Of a stretch of DNA of 47,455 nt, positions 27,809 through 35,418 are shown piece after piece. The stretch is taken from assembly GCA_029247685.1 (NCBI GenBank), contig JAQWKT010000068.1:1-47455 (forward strand), written 5' to 3'. Under the pieces are notes generated by a model. The model searched no databases and was not told where the DNA came from. It worked only from the letters and a program-made list of their open reading frames with translations. The stretch comes from Crocinitomicaceae bacterium. Lineage in GTDB: Bacteria > Bacteroidota > Bacteroidia > Flavobacteriales_D > Crocinitomicaceae. Within the stretch, counting starts at the first letter, position 1. Each line of letters begins with the position of its first letter. A program made the translations under genes and the position numbers.

Positions 27809-28720
27809 TTATTCCATTAATTCTCTCATTTTTTGCTTCTCCATGGGGTTGTGATAAACCGGGGCACAAGTAGGCTTTTTTTCAAGCAGACGGATGAACT
27901 TGATGTTTAATTGAATGGGCCAATATTTACTAGAAAACCAGTTCATGTTGGCTCCCCAACCATTCCATTCATATAAGCCAAGAATAGGCAATTGAATTCC
28001 AGGAAGACAAATAAGGGCTCTGTTTATTCGGATTCCAAGAGCAAGATTATAATGAAGTTGAAGAACTGAGGGAGAATGAAATTTTTGAGTTTCAAGCATA
28101 GAGAATCCGACATATTCTTTATTACCTCTCCAAAGGTTTAAATCAAAATTAAACCCGATAGCGTTATCAATAAAATATTTTTTTGCCTTTAAGTCATTTT
28201 CTGTTTTTCCAAAATAAATAAGTGTGTGTGCAGAAAATCGAAAAGAAAGAAATCCGTTTCTAAAATCTCCAACACCCTCCTCTGTACTAATCACCTCGTT
28301 TAAGGAATTTGTGTAATTTATCGTTGTTTTTTCTTTTCCAGACAAAGACTTGAAACCGACTCCCCAATCGACATAATCTAATAATCTATTACGAAATATA
28401 GGCGTCCATTTAGGGAAATGAGCCATTCCAGCCTCAACAAAAAAGCCTAATTTGCCACTTGGATCCAAGAGGTAATTACCTCTTGTTCCATTGTTGTCAT
28501 TAAAGTCTTGTGTTTCATTTTTTTTTTTGGTCAATAAAAAAGTAGGTCCCAATGACCATTGAATGCCATCGTTTCGAACAATTAGTTTTTCATTTTTTTT
28601 AAGCTTGCTTTTTTTGAACTGTCTTTGAGATGAAATAGGTTGTATGCAAAATACAATAAACGCTAATACAAGCCAAGATTTAAAAAACGAGTTTTTTTGA
28701 TAGGTTATCTTTTTCTCCAT
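27809..28720 (-). CDS. exported protein of unknown function, possible outer-membrane barrel
   Basis: A 303-residue protein with an N-terminal signal peptide (hydrophobic WLVLAFIVFCIQPISSQ). The mature part alternates hydrophobic and polar residues with many aromatic ends (LGFFVEAGMAHFPKW, LSFRFSAHTLIYFGK, NAIGFNFDLNLWRGN, LHYNLALGIRINRAL), a pattern that suggests an outer-membrane beta barrel. I recognise no named family. Its start overlaps the end of the preceding 74-residue gene by 16 nt. It ends 34 nt before the atpB promoter box. Confidence 0.7.
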   Translation of the reverse strand: MEKKITYQKNSFFKSWLVLAFIVFCIQPISSQRQFKKSKLKKNEKLIVRNDGIQWSLGPTFLLTKKKNETQDFNDNNGTRGNYLLDPSGKLGFFVEAGMAHFPKWTPIFRNRLLDYVDWGVGFKSLSGKEKTTINYTNSLNEVISTEEGVGDFRNGFLSFRFSAHTLIYFGKTENDLKAKKYFIDNAIGFNFDLNLWRGNKEYVGFSMLETQKFHSPSVLQLHYNLALGIRINRALICLPGIQLPILGLYEWNGWGANMNWFSSKYWPIQLNIKFIRLLEKKPTCAPVYHNPMEKQKMRELME

Positions 28721-28929
28721 TGCTTAGAATATTCTGTTTGAAAATAAGTAGATCGGTTTTTTTTGTTTGCCCTTTTTTTAGCTATTCGCTGGTTAATATA
28801 CCACATGCAAACGCCAAGTATGATAATCACAAAAGAATTAATAATGAAGTTTAAAGTGAAAAAAGAATCGTTAGGTTTTCCAGAAAACTTTACATGAATT
28901 AACTCTTGTATTGCGCTAAAATCGGCCAT
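28705..28929 (-). CDS. small single-span membrane protein of unknown function
   Basis: A 74-residue protein with one membrane helix (residues about 27-46, IINSFVIIILGVCMWYI) and a strongly basic C-terminal tail (AKKRANKKNRS ... QWRKR), so the tail is likely cytoplasmic. No family is recognised. It overlaps the following gene by 16 nt, which favours it being translated. Its place ahead of the atp genes recalls AtpI/AtpZ-type small proteins, but it lacks their two-helix form. Confidence 0.6.
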   Translation of the reverse strand: MADFSAIQELIHVKFSGKPNDSFFTLNFIINSFVIIILGVCMWYINQRIAKKRANKKNRSTYFQTEYSKQWRKR

Positions 28930-29033
28930 GTTTAATAATTAAGAAGTTCAAAGTTTTAAAAAAAAATCATGCGATTTAATGTGAAATGAAAAAAATAATT
29001 AACAATCGAATGTTTTGTTTTGTATAAAGAGTG

Positions 29034-29064
29034 TTTGTGATAATAAATTTTATGTTTAAATTTG
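29034..29064 (+). promoter_or_regulatory. full Bacteroidota promoter for tRNA-Leu
   Basis: TTTG at 29034-29037 and TAAATTTG at 29057-29064 are separated by exactly 19 nt, a perfect match to the Bacteroidota TTTG-N19-TAnnTTTG promoter. The tRNA begins 38 nt after the -7 box. It is the best promoter in the window. Confidence 0.85.
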
Positions 29065-29101
29065 CCCCCCTCAATTAGAGAAAATGATCAATAATTGAAA
29101 A

Positions 29102-29183
29102 GCGGGCGTGGTGGAATTGGTAGACACGCTAGACTTAGGATCTAGTGCCGCGAGGTGTGAGAGTTCGAGTCTCTCCGCCCGCA
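29102..29183 (+). tRNA. tRNA-Leu (anticodon UAG)
   Basis: A full cloverleaf of 82 nt. The acceptor stem GCGGGCG pairs with CGCCCGC. The D-arm has GGAATTGGTAGACACG. The anticodon stem CTAGA/TCTAG encloses the loop CTTAGGA with anticodon TAG, which reads CUA and related codons. The variable arm is TGCCGCGAGGTGTG-like and long, as in class II tRNAs, and the T-arm contains GTTCGAGTC. The discriminator is A. CCA is not encoded, so it must be added after transcription. Confidence 0.97.
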
Positions 29184-29190
29184 CTTAACT

Positions 29191-29216
29191 TGGCCTCGCA
29201 AGAGGCCATTTTTTTT
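29191..29216 (+). terminator. intrinsic terminator-like hairpin between tRNA-Leu and tig
   Basis: TGGCCTC pairs with GAGGCCA around a GCAA tetraloop and is followed by eight T residues. It lies 8 nt after the tRNA and 18 nt before the tig ATG. It looks like a strong terminator for the tRNA, yet tig has no room for a full promoter after it. Confidence 0.85.
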
Positions 29217-29234
29217 ATTTTTAAAGAAACAAAA

Positions 29235-30584
29235 ATGGAAGTATTAAGAGAAGATGTAGACAAGTTAAATGCTTTATTAAAGGTTAAAGTAAAACCTCAA
29301 GACTATCAAAATAAAGTGGAGGGGACTCTACAAAAACATCGAAAAAACGCAAAAATACCTGGGTTTAGACAAGGACATGTTCCGATGTCTTTTATAAAAA
29401 AACAATATGGCAAATCGGTTCTTTTTGATGAAGTTTCCAAAATGGTTTCAGAATCGATAAATAAATACATTGCTGAGCAAAAAGTAGATTTGCTTGGAAA
29501 TCCAATGCCTCGTGAAGAAGATGGTTTTTCTGGTGATTTTGAGAATCCTTCAGACTTTGAGTTTACCTATGAGATAGGTTTGCCTCCCAAAATAGAATTA
29601 TCTATTTCCAAAAAAAACAAATTTATTTATAAAGAAGTAGAGATAGATAATAAACTGATCACCAAACAAAGCGAAGACATAAGAAGAAGATATGGAAAGC
29701 TTGAAAGCGCTGAAATGGTTAGCGATAAAGATTTGGTTTTAGGTAAATTTGTGGAGTTAAATAAAGATGGCTCTGAAAAAGAAGGAGGCATTGTTCATTC
29801 GGCATCCGTTTCTTTAGAATTTTTAGATAGCGACAAGGTCAGAAAGCAATTCAATGGAAAGAAAATTGAAGACACCTTAAAAGTAAATCCAGACGATTTA
29901 TCTAAAGGGCCAAAAGATAAAGCAGCGATGCTTGGGGTTAAGGAAGAAGAATTAGAAAGTATTGGAAATAAATTTTCTTTTACCATTAGCGAGATTAAAT
30001 CCATGAAATTTGCAGAATTAAATGAAGAGTTATTTTTAAAGCTTTATCCAGATAATTCAGTTACCGATGAAGAATCTTTTAATAATCGAATAAAATCAGA
30101 CTTAGAAAACATGTTTTCGAAAGATTCGGATAGACTTTTACATAAAGTTGTTTTTGAGGATTTAATGAAAAAAGTAAAAGTTAATTTTCCAGAAGAATTT
30201 TTAAAAAGGTGGATAAAACAGGTGAATGAAAAACCCATTACTGATGAAGTATTAGAACAAGAGTTTGAGGGATATTTAAAAATGCTAAAGTGGCAATTAA
30301 TTGAAAAAGCAATTTTTGAAGCGCATGATATTAAAATTGAACAATCCGAATTACTTGAATTCACAAAAGGGCTTTTGATTCAGAATTACAACAATTATGG
30401 GGCACCACTTCCTGATGAAAAAGAGTTAACCGAAAACGCCGTTAAATTTTTACAAGACAAAAAACAAGTAGATAGCATTATTGGCCGTTTAGCAGAAGAT
30501 AAACTTATCGAACTTTGTAAAAACGAAGCAACCCTTAAAAGCAAAAAAATTCAATACGACGATTTCGTTAAGGAATTTAAATAA
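29235..30584 (+). CDS. tig: trigger factor chaperone
   Basis: A 449-residue ribosome-bound chaperone. The ribosome-docking signature is KIPGFRQGHVP with GFRQG at residues 43-47. A diverged FKBP-type domain follows in the middle, and the long helical C-terminal arms end with KSKKIQYDDFVKEFK. I chose the ATG at 29235 (MEVLREDVDKLNALLKVKV), since the frame upstream runs back through the tRNA gene and cannot be coding. Only 18 nt separate it from the terminator-like hairpin, so its transcription probably starts at the tRNA promoter and reads through. Confidence 0.94.
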   Translation: MEVLREDVDKLNALLKVKVKPQDYQNKVEGTLQKHRKNAKIPGFRQGHVPMSFIKKQYGKSVLFDEVSKMVSESINKYIAEQKVDLLGNPMPREEDGFSGDFENPSDFEFTYEIGLPPKIELSISKKNKFIYKEVEIDNKLITKQSEDIRRRYGKLESAEMVSDKDLVLGKFVELNKDGSEKEGGIVHSASVSLEFLDSDKVRKQFNGKKIEDTLKVNPDDLSKGPKDKAAMLGVKEEELESIGNKFSFTISEIKSMKFAELNEELFLKLYPDNSVTDEESFNNRIKSDLENMFSKDSDRLLHKVVFEDLMKKVKVNFPEEFLKRWIKQVNEKPITDEVLEQEFEGYLKMLKWQLIEKAIFEAHDIKIEQSELLEFTKGLLIQNYNNYGAPLPDEKELTENAVKFLQDKKQVDSIIGRLAEDKLIELCKNEATLKSKKIQYDDFVKEFK

Positions 30585-30601
30585 TTAAGAAGAGCGTATA
30601 G

Positions 30602-30635
30602 AAATGGCTAGGTTTTTGAAGCTTAGCCATTTTTT
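30602..30635 (+). terminator. intrinsic terminator after tig
   Basis: AAATGGCTA (30602-30610) pairs with TAGCCATTT (30624-30632), followed by a T-rich run. It lies 17 nt after the trigger factor stop. Confidence 0.8.
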
Positions 30636-30647
30636 ATTGTTTAATGC

Positions 30648-30678
30648 TTTGAAAAGCGTTAAAAAAATTGCTAATTTG
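30648..30678 (+). promoter_or_regulatory. Bacteroidota-type promoter for the TPR/PD40 gene
   Basis: TTTG at 30648-30651, then 20 nt, then TAATTTG at 30672-30678, one base short of TAnnTTTG. It sits between the tig terminator and the ATG at 30701. Confidence 0.5.
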
Positions 30679-30700
30679 TCATTGTTAAGTTATCCCTTCT

Positions 30701-32065
30701 ATGAAAAATATAATTATACTAGCTGGTCTGTTTTTTATTTCCATAAATGGTCTTTATGCAAAAACACCCGCTCCTACTGATTCAATAAACATTATAAATA
30801 AAACAATTGCCTCAAAACTATTAAATGATGGCATTTACCTTTATCAAGAAGGAAAAAACTTAGAAGCGTTGTTAAAATTTAGAGAAGCGGTAGAAAAAGA
30901 CCCGACTAATTGGAGAGCTATTTATTATATAAGCATGATTAGTTATGACAAAAAAAACTTTCATCAGGCACTTAGTCAAATAAAAACCGCACTTAAGATT
31001 GATAAGGCAGATCAAGAGGGAGAGCTTTTGGAACAATATGCTCGAAGTCTGCATCGCATTGGAAATGTCGACGAAGCTCTAGTCAATTACAAGAAAGCGC
31101 AAGAAAAGCTATCCAAAGCTTTATCCAAAGAATTACAAGTTTCTTTACATATACAGCAATGCCAATTCGCTAAAAAAGAAATGAATTCGGGTAGAAAAAC
31201 AAAAAGAAAAGTGATCTCTAGAAGAGTTAATTCTAAATACCACGAGTATTCACCTGTCCTTGCAGATAGCGGGAAAGTGCTTTATTTCACTTCTAGAAGA
31301 GCAGACACCAAGGGAAAGTCATTAAACCCAGCAGACCAACAATATTTTGAAGATATTTATATTGCCAAATGGAATCCTGAAATTAAAGATTGGGATAGCA
31401 TTACCAATAAGATTAAACGTTTTAACACTCCTGGATTTGATGCCTTATCCTATGTTTCTCCAGATGGCTCAAAAGCATTAATAACGATTAACACTGAGGC
31501 ATGTGTTAAAGTAACCACAAGAGGCTCTGATATTTTTGAAACCAAAAAATCTAAACGGTCAGGAAAATTTGGAACGCCTAAGATTTTAAAAAACAAAACC
31601 ATCAACACCACTTTTTTTGAAGGTGCGGCAACACTTACAAAAAACGGCAAAACGATGTATTTTGTTACCGATAGAAATTTTGAAAAAAAGGCAACCGATA
31701 TTTGGGTCGTTCATAAAGAAGGAAACTCTTGGGGAAAAGCAAAAGCGCTTTCGGATGTTATAAACACCCCCGGAAGAGAAACAACTCCATTTATTTCTGA
31801 AGATGGGAAGTATTTGTTTTTTAGTTCTAATGGCCACGTTGGGATGGGTGGCTTAGATATCTATGTATCTGAAAACAAAAAAGGAGAATGGACAAAACCC
31901 ATAAATCTTGGTGTAATGGTTAATTCGGTAAATAACGACACTCATTTTCAGTATTATCCAGCACTTAAAAAAGCAATGATGGCCTCTATTGTTTCCAAGA
32001 AAGGAAAAAACAACATAGATATTTATGAAGTGGATATGGAGGGATTTGTTATTCCAAAAAAATAA
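30701..32065 (+). CDS. exported TPR plus PD40 beta-propeller protein
   Basis: A 454-residue protein with a signal peptide (MKNIIILAGLFFISINGLYA). Residues about 38-165 form two to three TPR repeats (LNDGIYLYQEGKNLEALLKF, IYYISMISYDKKNFHQAL, YARSLHRIGNVDEALVNY). From about 190 to the end are WD40-like PD40 blades (YSPVLADSGKVLYFTSRR, TPFISEDGKYLFFSSNGH, MGGLDIYVSE). This matches the N-terminal two-thirds of Bacteroidota TPR-PD40-OmpA proteins such as the T9SS-associated PorE, but no OmpA peptidoglycan-binding domain follows. It is probably a periplasmic scaffold; any link to T9SS is inference. Confidence 0.87.
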   Translation: MKNIIILAGLFFISINGLYAKTPAPTDSINIINKTIASKLLNDGIYLYQEGKNLEALLKFREAVEKDPTNWRAIYYISMISYDKKNFHQALSQIKTALKIDKADQEGELLEQYARSLHRIGNVDEALVNYKKAQEKLSKALSKELQVSLHIQQCQFAKKEMNSGRKTKRKVISRRVNSKYHEYSPVLADSGKVLYFTSRRADTKGKSLNPADQQYFEDIYIAKWNPEIKDWDSITNKIKRFNTPGFDALSYVSPDGSKALITINTEACVKVTTRGSDIFETKKSKRSGKFGTPKILKNKTINTTFFEGAATLTKNGKTMYFVTDRNFEKKATDIWVVHKEGNSWGKAKALSDVINTPGRETTPFISEDGKYLFFSSNGHVGMGGLDIYVSENKKGEWTKPINLGVMVNSVNNDTHFQYYPALKKAMMASIVSKKGKNNIDIYEVDMEGFVIPKK

Positions 32066-32091
32066 ATGCCGGAAAAAATTTCCCAGCATTT
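32064..32091. terminator. possible hairpin between converging genes
   Basis: AAATGC and GCATTT flank an inner GGAAA/TTTCC pairing with one mismatch and one bulged base, right at the TPR/PD40 gene stop. There is no clear T-run, so terminator function is uncertain. Confidence 0.4.
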
Positions 32092-32113
32092 AATCAAGTG
32101 ATAAATGTTCTAT

Positions 32114-34843
32114 TTATTCTTTAACAACAAAAAAGTTCTTAATAGCGCCATTGTTTTCAAGTTTAAGAACGTAGATGCCATCGGCAAAACTTTCTACAGA
32201 AATTTTATTGCCATTTCTTCCTTTACTTAAAACGCGACCTTTTAAATCCATTATATCAAAAGAGAAATCGTCTAATCCAGAAACATGAATAAGATTGTTT
32301 GTTGGATTTGGATAAATGTATACGTTTTGATTTGAGGATTCATCTAAACCAGTATTAATAGAACGGGTAACAAAAATGGAATCGGAATAGGTGCATCCGT
32401 TTGCATCGGTAATGATAACCATGTACCAGTCTGATACCAATCCAGATGCCGTTGCGGTGGTTTGTGCATTTACATCGTTCCAAAGATACGTATATGGAGC
32501 AGTTCCTCCATTAGCTTGAGCCGTTGCCGAACCACTTGCAGCACCTACATCAGGGATCATGCTCAAGGAAGCACTTAAAAGAGAATCCTGCAAGATGGTA
32601 AATGTAACCGTATCCGCACAAGAATTGGTGTCTGTTAATACAACATCATAAACTCCAGAGGATAAACCATTAAAAGTGCAGCTAACTCCATTGGTTATGT
32701 TAGTATCTACAAGAACTCCAATCCCCGAAAGAACAAAGTTCAACGAGTTGGTAGATGCTCCTCCAACATTCGAGACCATTACAGATCCATCATTTCCACA
32801 GAGCACATTGCTTAACGAATCAAGGTTAATTATAGCACCAGGAGTGTTAATTACCACAGTATCATAGCATGAATAGTTTCCATTGCTCATTTGTACTACA
32901 TACGAGACTGCTCCAGCAGTAGAGTTTGGTGCTATTATTGGCGTAGGATTGCTCCCGGAAGATACTCCAGTAGCTAAAGAATAGTTGTCATGAAGCCAGG
33001 TAAGGGTATAGTTACCGGATGCTGAAATAGCATCTCCAATGTTAACATTATCAATTCCCCAGTTATCATAATTTGCACTGGATGATGTCGATTGAATCCA
33101 ACGAATTCGAGTAGAACTTGTTTGGGCTGCCAAAGGCAATTGTTCTGTGAATTGATTCCAAACAGTCATGTCCAAAGGAGTTCCACCAGGAGAGCCAAAA
33201 TTTGTTGGAGGCCAATAATTTACTTGGTTCCATGTTGCTCCGGAGTCTGTCGAATATTGAAGGTACACACCTTCTGTTGGTAAATCTGGTCCCTCACAAG
33301 GAGCAGAGTGGCCTTGAATTGCATAACGCATTTCAAAACAGATTCCGCCACCGTTAGATAAATCTAAATCGTTTGTTTCTAAAACTCTTGGTGAGGTGGA
33401 TTGATTACTCATCCATAAAAAATTTGTATTATCTATCGAGTTAACGCCACAAATATTGGCAGAAACGGTTGATGCCTGAACAAAATGCCAACCTACGGGC
33501 CACCCAGAGTTAAAGTCATCACTAAAATAAGCCCCATTATAACATCCAGTAGAACTACCTACATTGCATGCGGTTCCAACCGCACTCAAAGTGATAGAAT
33601 CAAAACAACTATAGTTATTAGGGCTGTAATCGGCGTTTATCGAACACCCTGTGCTATTTATGGTGAAGCTAACCGTGTCAGAGCATCCATTTGGTTGACC
33701 ACCGGATTGTCCATAAATTGCCATTGTGTAAGTTCCTGAAGAGAGGTTTAAATTATTATAATAATGAGGCTGATTGATTGACCAGTTCGTGCTTGCTGTA
33801 TCAATAGTTACATTGTTTTGTTGTAAAACCCAAGAGTTACCAGGAATGCCTCCATTCCCTATTGCCAAAGGGATAGATAAATATACTTGTCCTCCTCCAC
33901 TAGGACAATTTGCAGGAAAAAGACTATCAATAGCTATTTGATAGTTAGAACCTAAAAATGCTGAAACAGTATCATAGCAAGAGTTAATGCCATTTGACAT
34001 CTCGACTACATAGGTGTTTTGATAAGAGGAATTAACAGGAGTAACTCCATAAAGGGTACCTGAATAAACGCCTTGCGTTAGTGATTGTCCTGTATTTTGA
34101 ATGGATATAGTATAATCGACAATTGAAGAGTCTCCAATAGAGACATTGTCTAACCCCCAATTGTCAAATTGCCAATTGGAAAGATTTAACTGTATCCATC
34201 GAAATTTTGTGTTAGCTGAAAAAGCTGCAGGAGGTAAAGTGACATTAAACTGGTTCCAAACAGTCATGTCCAGAGGAGTTCCACCAGGCATCCCACTATT
34301 TGTAGGGGCCCAATAATCAAGGTTTACCCAAGTTGTTCCATTGTCTATTGAATATTGAAGAGTTACTCCTTCATTTGCTAAATCTGGTCCCTCACAAGGA
34401 GAGGTTTGTCCTTGGATTCCATATCGCATTTCAAAACAGACCTTGATATTATTAAGTCCTGTTAAATCAAGACCATTAGTAACCATTGACCTGTTGCCAT
34501 TATTTGATGAGTCTCCCATCCAAAGAAAATTTGAGTTGTCTAGACTAGGAACCCCACAGGTATTGTTGGTAATAATAAGGGGGTTTCCTACCCCACAATC
34601 CCACAATGGTCCTGCACAAGCTGATGTTATTGGATTATTTCCAGAATAATCAAAGTCATCAAAAAAGACATTTCCTGAGTTACAGGCTCCTGTGTTTACC
34701 GTTCCTGTTACCAAAATATCAGCAGAGGTGTTTCCACAACTAATTGAGTCTATATATATTGCACTAACACTACAAGGAGCTTGTCCAAACACTCCAAAAG
34801 AAGCAATTAGAAAAATGCTAAAAAGTAAATAATTTTTTTTCAT
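32114..34843 (-). CDS. large T9SS cargo with duplicated reelin/MAM-like modules and SprB-type repeats
   Basis: A 909-residue surface protein. After a signal peptide (to about residue 20) are two copies of a roughly 175-residue jelly-roll module at about 57-238 and 434-604. Both copies have CGV...DNxNFLWM, ICFEMRY or VCFEMRY, SPCEGPDL or APCEGPDL, GGTPLDMTVWNQF and DNWGxDNVxIGD. The pattern resembles reelin-type or MAM-like adhesion modules. Residues about 668-826 are two SprB-like repeats (GGTAPYTYLWNDVN). The C-terminal sorting domain starts near 841 (IYPNPTNN) and ends FFVVKE. It starts 11 nt after the small secreted protein gene, so they are likely co-expressed. Probable role: adhesion or matrix binding. 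Confidence 0.9.
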   Translation of the reverse strand: MKKNYLLFSIFLIASFGVFGQAPCSVSAIYIDSISCGNTSADILVTGTVNTGACNSGNVFFDDFDYSGNNPITSACAGPLWDCGVGNPLIITNNTCGVPSLDNSNFLWMGDSSNNGNRSMVTNGLDLTGLNNIKVCFEMRYGIQGQTSPCEGPDLANEGVTLQYSIDNGTTWVNLDYWAPTNSGMPGGTPLDMTVWNQFNVTLPPAAFSANTKFRWIQLNLSNWQFDNWGLDNVSIGDSSIVDYTISIQNTGQSLTQGVYSGTLYGVTPVNSSYQNTYVVEMSNGINSCYDTVSAFLGSNYQIAIDSLFPANCPSGGGQVYLSIPLAIGNGGIPGNSWVLQQNNVTIDTASTNWSINQPHYYNNLNLSSGTYTMAIYGQSGGQPNGCSDTVSFTINSTGCSINADYSPNNYSCFDSITLSAVGTACNVGSSTGCYNGAYFSDDFNSGWPVGWHFVQASTVSANICGVNSIDNTNFLWMSNQSTSPRVLETNDLDLSNGGGICFEMRYAIQGHSAPCEGPDLPTEGVYLQYSTDSGATWNQVNYWPPTNFGSPGGTPLDMTVWNQFTEQLPLAAQTSSTRIRWIQSTSSSANYDNWGIDNVNIGDAISASGNYTLTWLHDNYSLATGVSSGSNPTPIIAPNSTAGAVSYVVQMSNGNYSCYDTVVINTPGAIINLDSLSNVLCGNDGSVMVSNVGGASTNSLNFVLSGIGVLVDTNITNGVSCTFNGLSSGVYDVVLTDTNSCADTVTFTILQDSLLSASLSMIPDVGAASGSATAQANGGTAPYTYLWNDVNAQTTATASGLVSDWYMVIITDANGCTYSDSIFVTRSINTGLDESSNQNVYIYPNPTNNLIHVSGLDDFSFDIMDLKGRVLSKGRNGNKISVESFADGIYVLKLENNGAIKNFFVVKE

Positions 34844-34854
34844 GTCTTTATATT

Positions 34855-35304
34855 TTAATTATGAGACACATGAAGTTGGTAGTCTGTTAAAACAACCGGC
34901 GAAAGATTTGCTGGCATGTGGTGATACAAGCGCATACTTTGGCTGTTTTCGATACAAGATCCAATTTTCACTTCACCAGGAGCTAATGAATAGTTAAATA
35001 GATATTCGTCCTTTCCACAGGTATAGCATGTGCCATCATAGAAAAGATCTTGTTGTACTTTAAAGTTTCTAGTATCTTGAGTAAGGTTAGTGAAAGTTAA
35101 CATCACATAAGTGTTGTTAATTCCAGAGGTGTGGTTGTCACAACCCGTAATGGTTCCTTCAATTTTTACAAATTGATCTTCAAAAATGACGGTTTTTTCT
35201 CCAGTAGTTACATCAATGTTTTGCTGTTGTGCATTCATTTTTGGAGAAAAGAATAAAAGGATAGAAAAGACAGAAAATGCCTTAAAAAGTAAATTGTACT
35301 TCAT
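34855..35304 (-). CDS. small secreted protein of unknown function
   Basis: A 149-residue protein with a signal peptide (FSVFSILLFFSPKMNAQ). The mature part looks like one beta-sandwich domain (VKIEGTITGCDNHTSGIN, VMLTFTNLTQDTRNFKV) and carries several cysteines, including CYTC. It is too short to hold a T9SS sorting domain, so it may stay periplasmic or use another route. The adjacent 909-residue T9SS cargo follows after 11 nt, which suggests a partner or chaperone relation. No family is recognised. Confidence 0.75.
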   Translation of the reverse strand: MKYNLLFKAFSVFSILLFFSPKMNAQQQNIDVTTGEKTVIFEDQFVKIEGTITGCDNHTSGINNTYVMLTFTNLTQDTRNFKVQQDLFYDGTCYTCGKDEYLFNYSLAPGEVKIGSCIENSQSMRLYHHMPANLSPVVLTDYQLHVSHN

Positions 35305-35418
35305 GGTTTAGTTAAATTAAGATTAATAAAAAAGGAAAAAGGAAAGCTTAAAGTATAAATATTTTTAGTCTTAATCAAAAATATTAGTGGTTATTTAAAA
35401 AAAAGCAGGGAGAGGAAA

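Noticed and set aside
29145-29234. N-terminal extension of trigger factor through the tRNA-Leu gene
   Set aside because: The frame runs through the tRNA and a terminator-like hairpin; family homology begins at the ATG at 29235.
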